A stretch of 38,627 bases of DNA, from the NCBI GenBank assembly GCA_023423895.1, contig JAFAER010000105.1, forward strand, positions 1 to 38,627, read 5' to 3'. The DNA is from Pseudomonadota bacterium (GTDB lineage Bacteria; Myxococcota_A; Polyangia; Polyangiales; Polyangiaceae). This document shows, one piece after another, positions 23,860 through 33,808 of this stretch. Position 1 is the stretch's first letter. Each line of letters starts with the position of its first letter. The position numbers and the translations under genes are program-made. Under the pieces are notes generated by a model. It was not told the origin of the DNA. It saw only the letters and a list, made by a program, of their open reading frames with translations, and did not search any database.

Positions 23860-23940
23860 GGTGTGGTGCTGCTCTTCTGTTCGTTCGACTTCTTCGGCTT
23901 TTTCGGCTCGTTCGGCTTCTTCGACTCGTTCGCGCCGGCG
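23860..23940 (-). repeat. 9-bp repeat array forming an open in-frame linker between parC and parE
   Basis: On the plus strand five degenerate copies of TTCGRCTYS run from 23884 to 23928. On the coding strand the entire 81-nt parC-parE gap is 27 sense codons in the frame of both genes, reading as a charged Glu/Arg/Lys/Ala stretch (RRRERVEEAERAEKAEEVER and so on). Only the parC TAG at 23941-23943 separates the two proteins. The parE Shine-Dalgarno is weak (AGAAGAG about 14 nt upstream). Confidence 0.75.
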
Positions 23941-26547
<2,607 letters not shown>

Positions 26548-26777
26548 GGGTGAACCTGGGTGCTGACCCTGCGGGAACTCACCAGGTCACTGTACGAACG
26601 TCAAGTTTCGCGCACACTTCTCTCCTGTCGCGTCAAAGGCGCTCAGCCAGCCCCGCCCTTTCCACCTCTGCCGGAAACTTACAGCAAACATCCGGGCGGA
26701 AGTTTGCGTCTCTATTGGGTTTCTAGAAGCGCGTTCGATGGCATGGCGCGCTGCACCACGTACGTTGGCCAGAGCTC
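26548..26777. other. Divergent intergenic region between parC and a small gene
   Basis: No coding region is supported here. It contains AT-richer stretches unlike the surrounding genes, nested inverted repeats (AAACTT at about 26675 with AAGTTT at about 26700; GCAAAC with GTTTGC inside), and a TTGACG hexamer on the minus strand (26599-26604) that may be the -35 of a parC promoter with a poor -10. TACGTT at 26761-26766 is a candidate -10 for the plus-strand small gene. Confidence 0.4.
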
Positions 26778-27068
26778 ATGCTTCCACCTGCGGACGCGTC
26801 CCCTCCTTCTTCTGACGACGACAGCTCGGCTCGCTACGCCGACGACCGCGGCTCGTCCCGCAGCCTCGACGAGGTCGGCGCGGTGGCCGTCCTCGGCGCG
26901 ATGGCGATGGTGGAGCAGCGCCGGCGCGCGTCCGTGGTGGCGGCGAGCGAGCTCGAGCTCGACCCGTGCAGGTCTCGGCCCTGCCTCCTCGAGGACGGCG
27001 ATTCCATCGCGACGCAGCGGCGCCAGCGCCTCGATCCGAGTGACGACGTGTTCCAGAAGATCCGCTGA
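26778..27068 (+). CDS. Small protein of unknown function
   Basis: A 96-residue predicted protein. The N-terminal 30 residues are acidic and Ser-rich (SSDDDSSARYADDRGSS). A short hydrophobic Ala/Val/Met helix follows (EVGAVAVLGAMAMVEQRRR), then an Arg/Asp-rich tail with two cysteines (DPCRSRPCLLEDG). It has no recognisable family and no signal peptide. Support for its being real comes from consistent G/C at third codon positions and a TACGTT box 11 nt before the ATG. An opposite-strand frame over the same bases makes poorer protein. It precedes the HD-domain gene by 63 nt on the same strand, but that gene has its own promoter-like sequence. Confidence 0.5.
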   Translation: MLPPADASPPSSDDDSSARYADDRGSSRSLDEVGAVAVLGAMAMVEQRRRASVVAASELELDPCRSRPCLLEDGDSIATQRRQRLDPSDDVFQKIR

Positions 27069-27096
27069 CGCGCGGAGCGCTCGACGCGAGCGCGAT

Positions 27097-27125
27097 CTGA
27101 CCGCGCGCCCACAGCGCTCTATAGT
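27097..27125 (+). promoter_or_regulatory. Sigma-70-like promoter of the HD-domain gene, likely leaderless
   Basis: CTGACC (27097-27102), a 17-nt spacer and TATAGT (27120-27125) match the sigma-70 pattern. Only 6 nt separate the -10 from the GTG at 27132, so the transcript would start at or next to the start codon. Confidence 0.6.
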
Positions 27126-27131
27126 CGGGAC

Positions 27132-27698
27132 GTGACCACGTCCGTTCTGCCGAGGCCTCCCCTGCTCAAGTCCGCGCTCGACGCTGCTGCGGTCTGGCAC
27201 AAGAACCAGTACCGGAAGTATCCCGTCGTCCTCGTCCCGTACATGAGCCATGTCGCGGGCGTCGCGGCGACCCTCGCGCGCCACGGCTTCGCCGAGGAGG
27301 TCGTCGCGGCGGGCGCCCTGCACGACGTGATCGAGGATTGCGGCGTCACGCATGCCGAGCTCGTGAAGAGGTTCGGCGAGCGCGTCGCCGATCTCGTCCG
27401 GGACGTGAGCGAACAGGACAAATCGCTCTCGTGGGAAGACCGCAAGCGGCTCTACCTCGAGCACTTCTCCCAGAAGCCGTGGGAGGCGCAAGCGATCACC
27501 CTGGCCGACAAGATCGACAACTTCGAATCGATCGTCGTCTGCGCCCTGACGCACGGCGATCCGTGGAAGATGTTCAAGCGAGGCCGCGACGTGCAGATCG
27601 CGCGCTTCGAAGAGCTCGCCGAACGCGCGGCCCGGCTGCCGGCCCATCCCCTCATCGAGGAATACCAGCGCGCGCTCGCGAGCGTCGTCGCGCTCTGA
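27132..27698 (+). CDS. Stand-alone HD-domain protein resembling (p)ppGpp 3'-pyrophosphohydrolases
   Basis: A 188-residue cytoplasmic protein with the metal-binding HD signature of the RelA/SpoT hydrolase domain: His40 in PYMSHVAGVAATLARHG, His64-Asp65 and Glu68-Asp69 in GALHDVIEDCGVTHAEL, and Asp126 in ITLADKIDNFESIV. Size and motif spacing match the small alarmone hydrolases (MESH1-like): no synthetase, TGS or ACT domain is attached. The likely reaction is removal of the 3'-pyrophosphate from (p)ppGpp, though related HD proteins act on other nucleotides. The start is GTG 27132, immediately after the -10 element. It is flanked by a small unknown gene and a carrier gene with its own promoter, so it is probably monocistronic. 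Confidence 0.85.
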   Translation: MTTSVLPRPPLLKSALDAAAVWHKNQYRKYPVVLVPYMSHVAGVAATLARHGFAEEVVAAGALHDVIEDCGVTHAELVKRFGERVADLVRDVSEQDKSLSWEDRKRLYLEHFSQKPWEAQAITLADKIDNFESIVVCALTHGDPWKMFKRGRDVQIARFEELAERAARLPAHPLIEEYQRALASVVAL

Positions 27699-27772
27699 CC
27701 CTGCTCCGAGCCACGCCGTGTTTTCAGCCGGCGTCCGCCGCGCCGCGGGCGTGCTCGCTTGCAGCGCGACGC

Positions 27773-27801
27773 GTGACCGGCGTCGTCCTTCCCTGTAACG
27801 T
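27773..27801 (+). promoter_or_regulatory. Sigma-70-like promoter of the MFS gene, likely leaderless
   Basis: GTGACC (27773-27778), a 17-nt spacer and TAACGT (27796-27801) are followed after 6 nt by the GTG at 27808. The layout is the same as for the preceding gene. Confidence 0.55.
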
Positions 27802-27807
27802 GCGCGC

Positions 27808-29022
27808 GTGATTCGCCGACCCGGGGCCATCCTCGCGCTGCTGACGGGGCTCAACCTCCTCAACTATCTCGATCGCCTGGTCGTCTCCGCCGTCCTGCCG
27901 AAGGTGCAGGAGGAGCTCGGGCTTTCGAATTTCCAGGGAGGCCTCCTCGCGACGGTGTTCCTGGTCGGCTACTTCCTGACATCACCGATCTTCGGATCGC
28001 TCGGCGATCGGCTTCCCCGCAAGGGCCTCATCGCCGCCGGTGTCATCGTCTGGAGCGCGGCCACGATCGGCTCCGGGCTCGCGGTCGGCCTCGGATCGCT
28101 CATCCTCGCGCGGGTCCTGGTGGGCGTCGGCGAGGCGAGCTACGCGACCCTCGCTCCCACGATCATCGATGACGTGACGCCTCCGCATCGGAAGGGCCGC
28201 GCGCTCGCGATCTTCTACAGCGCGACTCCCATCGGCGGGGCGCTCGGGTACCTCGTCGGCGGGTTCGTCGAGAAGCACTGGGGCTGGCGAAGCGCCTTCT
28301 TCGTCGCCGGCGGGCCGGGCCTCTTGCTTGCTCTGGTGTGCTTGCTCATGGCTGAGCCCGAGCGGAAGCTGTCCGCGGAGAAGGCGGACATCCTGCGCGA
28401 CGTGAAGAAGCTCGCGCGCGTGGACCTCTATCGAAAAGGCGTCCTCGGCTACTGCGCGTACACGGCCGCCATCGGCGCATTTTCGTACTGGGCGCCGAAG
28501 TTCCTCTACGCGCGTTACGGCCTTCCGCTCGCCGCCGCGAACTTCAAGTTCGGGATCATCACGGTCGTCGGCGGCGCCATCGGCACCATCGCGGGCGGCC
28601 GCTGGGCCGACCGAGCAGCGCGATCGACGGCAGACGCGCCGGACGGGTCCGAGAAGAAGCGCGTGAACGGGCTGCTCCGCATCTGCGCGACGGGAAGCGT
28701 CATCGGCGCGCCGCTCGCCGTGGGAGCGTTCCTTTCGCCTGGTCCGAACGTGTTCTTCGCCCTGGTCTTCTTCGCGATCGTGTTCCTCTTCCTCAACACG
28801 TCACCGATCAACGCGGTGATTCTGCAGGCGGTCCCCAGCGAGCTCCGGGCGAGCGCGATGGCCCTCAGCATCTTCTCCATCCATATCTTCGGAGACCTCT
28901 GGTCGCCGCCCCTCGTCGGCCTTCTGGCCGACCACCTCCCCATCCAGCTCGCGATGATGACGCTCCCCGTGGCGATCGCCGCGAGCGCCTGGATCTGGTG
29001 GCCGCGGCGGCGTGCGGCATGA
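27808..29022 (+). CDS. MFS carrier of the Spinster type
   Basis: A 404-residue inner-membrane major-facilitator protein with about 12 helices. It carries the loop 2-3 MFS signature FGSLGDRLPRKGL and the Spinster hallmarks: NYLDRLVVSAVLP in helix 1, LVGVGEASYATLAPTIIDD, and in the second half FLFLNTSPINAVILQAVPSE with SIHIFGDLWSPPLVGLLADH. Eukaryotic Spinsters move lysophospholipids or sphingosine-1-phosphate; bacterial members are poorly characterised, so a lipid-like substrate is a family-based guess. The start is GTG 27808, 6 nt after a -10 box. No substrate-related gene is adjacent. Confidence 0.88.
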   Translation: MIRRPGAILALLTGLNLLNYLDRLVVSAVLPKVQEELGLSNFQGGLLATVFLVGYFLTSPIFGSLGDRLPRKGLIAAGVIVWSAATIGSGLAVGLGSLILARVLVGVGEASYATLAPTIIDDVTPPHRKGRALAIFYSATPIGGALGYLVGGFVEKHWGWRSAFFVAGGPGLLLALVCLLMAEPERKLSAEKADILRDVKKLARVDLYRKGVLGYCAYTAAIGAFSYWAPKFLYARYGLPLAAANFKFGIITVVGGAIGTIAGGRWADRAARSTADAPDGSEKKRVNGLLRICATGSVIGAPLAVGAFLSPGPNVFFALVFFAIVFLFLNTSPINAVILQAVPSELRASAMALSIFSIHIFGDLWSPPLVGLLADHLPIQLAMMTLPVAIAASAWIWWPRRRAA

Positions 29023-29280
29023 CGGCTCCGGTCCCCGGGACGTTCCGTCGGAGACGGTGCTGCGGGAGACTGCCTCTGCGTCCTCCGGGCTCGAATGTCG
29101 GCGGCGGGTGGCGCAACTCTCAGGGCAAGGCTCGGGAGCTTGGTACTCGGTGCTCGGTCGGACTGCCGCTTGGAGTCCCTTGCGCACGGTCAGAATCGCG
29201 GGCGAAGCGCCTTCGGCGAGGGCCTCTGCACGCGGCGCGACGGGCGCCCGCCCGCCCGGCCCCTCAACACGCGAGGATCT

Positions 29281-29304
29281 CGGAGGAAATGTTTGCGTCC
29301 TCCG
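29281..29304. terminator. Hairpin upstream of the bamA promoter
   Basis: CGGAGGA (29281-29287) pairs perfectly with TCCTCCG (29298-29304) around a 10-nt loop. It lies 14 nt before the candidate bamA -35, so it may end readthrough from upstream or bind a regulator. Confidence 0.35.
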
Positions 29305-29317
29305 TCGAATCGCTCGG

Positions 29318-29347
29318 TTGACCGATGAGCCCGTAGTCGAGTACTGA
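29318..29347 (+). promoter_or_regulatory. Candidate bamA promoter
   Basis: TTGACC (29318-29323), an 18-nt spacer and TACTGA (29342-29347) precede ATG 29376, giving a leader of roughly 20 nt. The -35 is a 5/6 match; the -10 is weaker. Confidence 0.4.
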
Positions 29348-29375
29348 GGGGCCCGCAGCTTTCCTTCCTGGCGCG

Positions 29376-32105
29376 ATGCTCTTTATCCTCGAGAAGGCCC
29401 GATGGTTTGCGCGCGGGCTCTTGCTCGTCGTCGCGATGCTCGGAGGGGCGCTTGCCCTCGGCTTCGTCGCGGCGCCTTCTCAGGCGTTCGCGCAGGGAAA
29501 TGATGCGGGCGCCGCCGAAGGCGGAGCGCCGCGCCCTCCGGCGAACGACGCCGGGGCTCCGCGTCCGAACGGACCCGGTGCGCCCCCCCGACCGGCAAAC
29601 GGTGACGCCGGTGCGCCGGCCCCCGGCGGCGAGCCGACCGAAGAGGCCGTCGAAGAGGATGCGGGCGCCCAGGCGCCGCCGACGCAGGCCGCCGGTCCGA
29701 CGATCAACATCCCGCAGAGCGAGGCCGAGCGCGCCGAGGGATCGCCGATCCTCCGCATCGACATCAGCGGGAACCGGCGCGTCGCGAAGGAAGACGTCAT
29801 CTCGTACCTCCGCGAGAAGAAGGGTCACCTCTTCAAGATCGACAATCTCGCCGGCGACGTCCGCGCCCTCTGGGATTCGGGCTTCTTCGACGACATCGAA
29901 GTCGACATGACCCGCGACGACGCGGGCGTCATCCTCCGCTTCCTCGTCCGCGAGCGCCCGAACATCAAGGCCGTCGAGTTCGAGGGCAACAGCGAGATCG
30001 AGAACGACAAGCTGCAGGAGGCGATCGAGGTCAAGGCCAACACGATCCTCAGCGTCCCCGCCGTCCGCCGGAGCGTCCAGAAGATCAAGGACGCCTACGC
30101 CGAGAAGGGCTACTTCCTCGCCGACGTCGAGAGCGCGATCGACCCGCAGCGCGACAACGAGGTCATCGTCCGCTTCAAGATCGCGGAGCACCAGCCCGTC
30201 ACGGTCCGGCGCATCACGTTCGTCGGCAACTACAACGTGCCGGAAGAAGAGCTCCGGGCCATCATGCAGACGGGCCAGGGAGGCTTCTTCTCCTTCGGAT
30301 CGGGCGGACCGTACCGCCAGGACATCTTCGAGCGCGATGTCCTCATGCTCAACGCCCTTTATTACGACAAGGGCTACATGAACGTGTCGATCGGGACGCC
30401 GCGCGTCATGCTGACGCCCGATCGCGAGGGCATCGAGATCACGCTCCTCATCCACGAGGGCCCGCGCTTCAAGATCCGGCAGCTGAAGGTGTACGAGCGC
30501 GACGCCGACGGTCGCGAGGTCGAGCCGCTCGGCGGCCGCCGCGCGCTCCGGCAGCTCGTCCGCGCGAAGAGCGGCGACTACTTCAACCGCGCCGAGCTCG
30601 TGAAGGACCTCGGAGCCGTTCGCACGCTCTACCGCGACGCCGGCTACGCGAACGTCGAGGCCGAGCCCGAGACCGAGCTCGATCCGGTCAAGAAGGAAGT
30701 CGACATCATCATCCCGATCCGCCGCGGACCGAAGGTCTACGTCGAGCGCATCGAGGTGAAGGGCAACACGAAGACGCGCGACAAGGTCCTGCGTCGCGAA
30801 ATGGAAATCGAGGAGGGCAACCTCTTCAGCGAGACCAAGCTCGAAGACAGCAAGCGCCGCATCGTCGCGCTCGGCTACTTCGAACGCGTCGATGTCTCGA
30901 CCGAGCAGGGCTCGACGCCCGAGTCGATCAACATCAACTTCGAGGTGACCGAGCGACCGACGGGCACCTTCCAGGTCGGCGCCGGCTTCTCGAGCATCGA
31001 GAACTTCATCGCGACGGCGCAGATCCAGCAGGCGAACCTTTTCGGCAACGGTCAGTCGCTCGCCCTGCAGGCGCAGATCTCCGGTCTCCGCCAGCTCATC
31101 AGCATCCGCTTCTTCGAGCCGTACTTCCTGGATTCGGACTGGTCGTCGAGCGTGGAGCTCTACGACAACCTGCTCGTCTTCCCGGACTTCGCGCGCCGCA
31201 CGCTCGGTGGTGCGCTCACCTTCGGGTACGCGCTGATCCAGCCGTGGCTCCGCATCGGTCTCACGACGACCGTGCAGCACGACTCCGTCGACACGAACCA
31301 GGTCAACACGTTCTTCGGATCGACGTCGGGCTTCGTCTCCATCTTCCAGCGCCTGCCGCTCGCAAACCTGTTCAACGCGGGCCGCACCATCTCGCTCCGC
31401 CCCGCGATCACCTACGACACCCGAAACAACCGCCTCTTCCCGTCGAGCGGTGTGTTCCTCCAGGCGTCGACCGAGCTCGCGACCTCCGCGTTCGGCAGCG
31501 AGATCGAGTTCTTGCGTCACGAGCTCATCGGCCGCTTCTACTACCCGCTCTTCGGTCAGTCCGAGCAGCCCGGCTCCGGGTTCATCCTGAAGATGAACAA
31601 CAAGGTCGGCGTCATCACGAGCCCGCTCTCGCAGGGCGTGCCGATCTTCGCCCGCTACTTCCTCGGCGGCATCCTCGACGTCCGCGGCTATCGCCTCCGC
31701 ACGCTCGGTCCGCGCCTGCCGCTCAACTCGTCGCTCGACGTGAACGCACCCCCGATCGCGAACGGCGCGAACATCGGCGGTAACCTCCAGTACTACTCGA
31801 ACCTCGAGTTCGAGTTCCCGATCATCGACAAGGTCGGCATCCGCGGCGTCACGTTCTTCGACGCCGGAAACACGTTCAACCTCGAGCAGCAGTTCTGCAA
31901 GACGACGCCCGCTCCGCAGTTCTCGCCGCTCGTCAGCCCCTGCTTCGACGCCGGTAGCATCACGAACCTGCGCCTCTCGAGCGGTATGGGCATCCGCTGG
32001 TTCTCGCCGCTCGGCCCGCTCCGCTTCGAGTGGGGCTTCCCGCTCAACAAGCTCTCGTACGAAGAGTCGAGCGTCTTCGAGTTCACGATCGGCAACTTCT
32101 TCTGA
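29376..32105 (+). CDS. bamA: Outer membrane protein assembly factor BamA
   Basis: The central Omp85 protein of the BAM complex, which folds beta-barrel proteins into the outer membrane. At 909 residues it has a signal peptide cut after SQAFA (residue 39), then an unusual disordered Ala/Pro/Gly/Asp linker to about residue 120. Five POTRA domains follow, each recognisable by a start like RIDISGNRRVAKEDVISYL, VEFEGNSEIENDKLQEAI, ITFVGNYNVPEEELRAIM, LKVYERDADGREVEPLGG and IEVKGNTKTRDKVLRREM. The 16-strand barrel begins near TGTFQVGAGFSSIENF, contains the loop-6 VRGY motif (FLGGILDVRGYRLRTLGP), and ends in the terminal aromatic ...FTIGNFF. It stands alone rather than beside skp, lpxD or rseP. Confidence 0.95.
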   Translation: MLFILEKARWFARGLLLVVAMLGGALALGFVAAPSQAFAQGNDAGAAEGGAPRPPANDAGAPRPNGPGAPPRPANGDAGAPAPGGEPTEEAVEEDAGAQAPPTQAAGPTINIPQSEAERAEGSPILRIDISGNRRVAKEDVISYLREKKGHLFKIDNLAGDVRALWDSGFFDDIEVDMTRDDAGVILRFLVRERPNIKAVEFEGNSEIENDKLQEAIEVKANTILSVPAVRRSVQKIKDAYAEKGYFLADVESAIDPQRDNEVIVRFKIAEHQPVTVRRITFVGNYNVPEEELRAIMQTGQGGFFSFGSGGPYRQDIFERDVLMLNALYYDKGYMNVSIGTPRVMLTPDREGIEITLLIHEGPRFKIRQLKVYERDADGREVEPLGGRRALRQLVRAKSGDYFNRAELVKDLGAVRTLYRDAGYANVEAEPETELDPVKKEVDIIIPIRRGPKVYVERIEVKGNTKTRDKVLRREMEIEEGNLFSETKLEDSKRRIVALGYFERVDVSTEQGSTPESININFEVTERPTGTFQVGAGFSSIENFIATAQIQQANLFGNGQSLALQAQISGLRQLISIRFFEPYFLDSDWSSSVELYDNLLVFPDFARRTLGGALTFGYALIQPWLRIGLTTTVQHDSVDTNQVNTFFGSTSGFVSIFQRLPLANLFNAGRTISLRPAITYDTRNNRLFPSSGVFLQASTELATSAFGSEIEFLRHELIGRFYYPLFGQSEQPGSGFILKMNNKVGVITSPLSQGVPIFARYFLGGILDVRGYRLRTLGPRLPLNSSLDVNAPPIANGANIGGNLQYYSNLEFEFPIIDKVGIRGVTFFDAGNTFNLEQQFCKTTPAPQFSPLVSPCFDAGSITNLRLSSGMGIRWFSPLGPLRFEWGFPLNKLSYEESSVFEFTIGNFF

Positions 32106-32273
32106 GCGGCGCGGCGCGGTCCGCGTCACGGACACCGGCTGCGCACGCGCTCACGGGCGCACGGGCGCTGCGTCCACGAACGAGACGAGCGGCGTCTTCG
32201 AACCGTCTCGGCGCTCTCCGAGGTGCCTGGAAGCAGTGGCGTCGGCACTCGGGTTGTGCCAGAGAATCGCGCG

Positions 32274-32936
32274 GTGTTGGCTCGACTTCTTCCTTCCTCG
32301 CGTGCCGTCAACAAGGGTCTTCTCGCTGCTGGACTCGTCCTCACGCTCGTCGTGAGCGGCTGCACGACGAAGAAGATCGTCCAGAACAACGGCGCAAGCA
32401 GCGGCACGACGGACGAGGGCGGACGCCGCGAGTCGGTCCCCTGCGAGACCGGCGGCACGACGCTTCCGATCGAGGCGTTCGATATCAACGAAGACGAAGC
32501 GACGGGCTCGACGTGCAACGTGGAGAACCTGCTCGATGCCGACGGCAGCTACGCCGCGCTCGACTGGACCGGCGGCGGCACGCGCAAGCTCGACGGCCGT
32601 GACGTCGCCGGCTGCGTCGCCTTCGAGTTCAGCGACGGCGTCACGCTCAGCTCGCTGTCGATGAACATGCGCCCCATCGGGACGGGCTGCGGTCACGCGT
32701 GCACGCCGGGCGACGAAGGATGCGGCACGGGCTGGAAGGTCTCGGTCTTCGCGGGCCCGTCGCTCGACGAGCTCGAGTACCTCCAGATCCTGCCCCTCAC
32801 GACCGCGGACTTCTTCGAGTACCGCATCGCGGTCTACGACCGCTTCAAAGCGAAGTTCGCCGCGATCTGCCGCGAGCCGACGTCCGCCGAGGGCGACGAC
32901 GTCGCGATCGAGTCCGTCTACGGCTTCTGCAGGTAG
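32274..32936 (+). CDS. Predicted lipoprotein downstream of bamA
   Basis: A 220-residue lipoprotein (hydrophobic stretch GLLAAGLVLTLVVSGC, Cys30 from this start), a short Ser/Gly/Thr linker, and a compact domain with several cysteines (GSTCNVENLLDADGSYAALD, AGCVAFEF, TGCGHACTPGDEGCGTGW, ICREPT, YGFCR) that looks strand-rich and disulfide-stabilised. The segment around WKVSVFAGPSLDELEYLQ recalls carbohydrate-binding sandwich folds but I cannot assign a family. The start is uncertain: GTG at 32274 gives a normal n-region; TTG 32277 and GTG 32256 or 32223 are alternatives. It follows bamA by 168 nt and may share its transcript; a link to BAM function is speculative. Confidence 0.75.
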   Translation: MLARLLPSSRAVNKGLLAAGLVLTLVVSGCTTKKIVQNNGASSGTTDEGGRRESVPCETGGTTLPIEAFDINEDEATGSTCNVENLLDADGSYAALDWTGGGTRKLDGRDVAGCVAFEFSDGVTLSSLSMNMRPIGTGCGHACTPGDEGCGTGWKVSVFAGPSLDELEYLQILPLTTADFFEYRIAVYDRFKAKFAAICREPTSAEGDDVAIESVYGFCR

Positions 32937-32994
32937 CGGCCGCAACCGTCGCGTCTCGCGACGCCACGGACATGGCGGGCCGCCGGAGTCGGTC

Positions 32995-33000
32995 TATGGT
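32995..33000 (+). promoter_or_regulatory. Candidate -10 for the pseudokinase gene
   Basis: TATGGT lies 7 nt before GTG 33008, implying a leaderless start there. An ATG at 32996 overlaps the box and is therefore a less likely start. A poor -35 (ATGGCG) sits at 17 nt. Confidence 0.35.
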
Positions 33001-33007
33001 TGGCGAC

Positions 33008-33738
33008 GTGCTCTCGGCTGGCGACACGTTCGCGCACTACCACCTCGACGCCCGCGTCGACCGGCGTGCGCCCTGCACAACCGACGTGTTCCTCGCGACC
33101 GACGAGCGCGACGGCTCTGCCGCGCTGCTCGAGATCTTGCGAGGAGGGACGACCGGCATCGACAAGGCGCGGTTTGGGACCCGCGCCCGGCGCCTCAAGG
33201 TGTGCAGGATCCGGCCGTGCTCGCCGTCCTCGATGTCGGGCCAACGCACTGCGCGCTCGACGCGCCGGCGAACCAGTCGCTCGACGAACATGCGGGCGTC
33301 GCGATCGCGCGAGTACGGCAGAAGCTGTTCTGGCTCGCGCACGCATCGCGAGCGCTCGTGACGTTGCACCGCGCAGGCATCGTGCACGGCGCGTTCGCGC
33401 TCGACAGCGTGACCGTGGCACCGGACGGAGCCGTGAAGCTGGCGGTGCCAGTCGGAGGGGACGTGAGCGGCTCCCCGCTCGACGACGTCCGCGCGTTCGC
33501 CGTCGCGAGCTGCGAGCTGCTGCTGGGAGACGAAGTCGACGCTCGCGATGCGGCGTCGATCGCCGCCCGAGTCCACCGCGCCGGCGCGCCGGCGGAGGCC
33601 GCTCACGTCATCGCGCGCGTCCGCGCGGGCGGCACCATGGCGAGCGAAGAGCTAGCCGAACGACTCGCGCTCTTTGCAGATTACTCGGGCCCGTCGACCG
33701 AGCCACTGCTCCCGGTCGTGCCCCGCCGCGAGTTTTGA
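33008..33738 (+). pseudogene. Frameshifted kinase-like gene (pseudokinase)
   Basis: The first frame, from GTG 33008, reads like an N-lobe of a Ser/Thr kinase (DTFAHYHLDARVDRR, TTDVFLATDERDGSAALLEI). It ends its sense near 33200. The C-lobe-like sequence continues in the frame starting at 33202 (VQDPAVLAVLDVG, ASRALVTLHRAGIVHGAFAL, VTVAPDGAVKLAVP, DDVRAFAVASCELLLGDE) to the stop at 33738. Joining the frames by re-reading one base gives RRLKGVQDPAVLAVLDVG, the usual kinase sequence, so one base appears to be missing. The catalytic residues are lost: no VAIK lysine, HRD is HGA, and DFG is AVP. It may be a pseudogene, a sequencing error, or an intact pseudokinase. No slippery heptamer is present. 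Confidence 0.65.
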
Positions 33739-33808
33739 CGGAGGCGTCCAGGATGAGACGTGTGTTGGCGAGCACGGTGATCGGACTGGCCCGGCGCCCG
33801 TCGTGCGT

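Larger units (their letters stand above)
29023..29375. other. Intergenic region between the MFS gene and bamA
   Basis: These 353 bases hold no convincing gene; the open frames that cross it give Arg/Pro/Gly-rich sequence with no family resemblance. It contains a 7-bp hairpin (29281-29304) and a bamA promoter candidate (29318-29347). I looked for tRNA T-arm motifs and found none that pair properly. Confidence 0.6.

Noticed and set aside
29060..29130. tRNA-like stretch with GGCTCGAATG
   Set aside because: The putative T-arm does not pair, and no acceptor or anticodon stem could be built.
29190..32135. A 981-codon open frame on the minus strand opposite bamA
   Set aside because: It mirrors bamA codon structure; composition is Glu/Val/Leu/Arg repeats with no motif, and bamA itself is certain.
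33190..33205. Programmed -1 frameshift in the kinase-like gene
   Set aside because: No slippery heptamer of the X XXY YYZ type or clear downstream structure; a one-base loss or read error is simpler.
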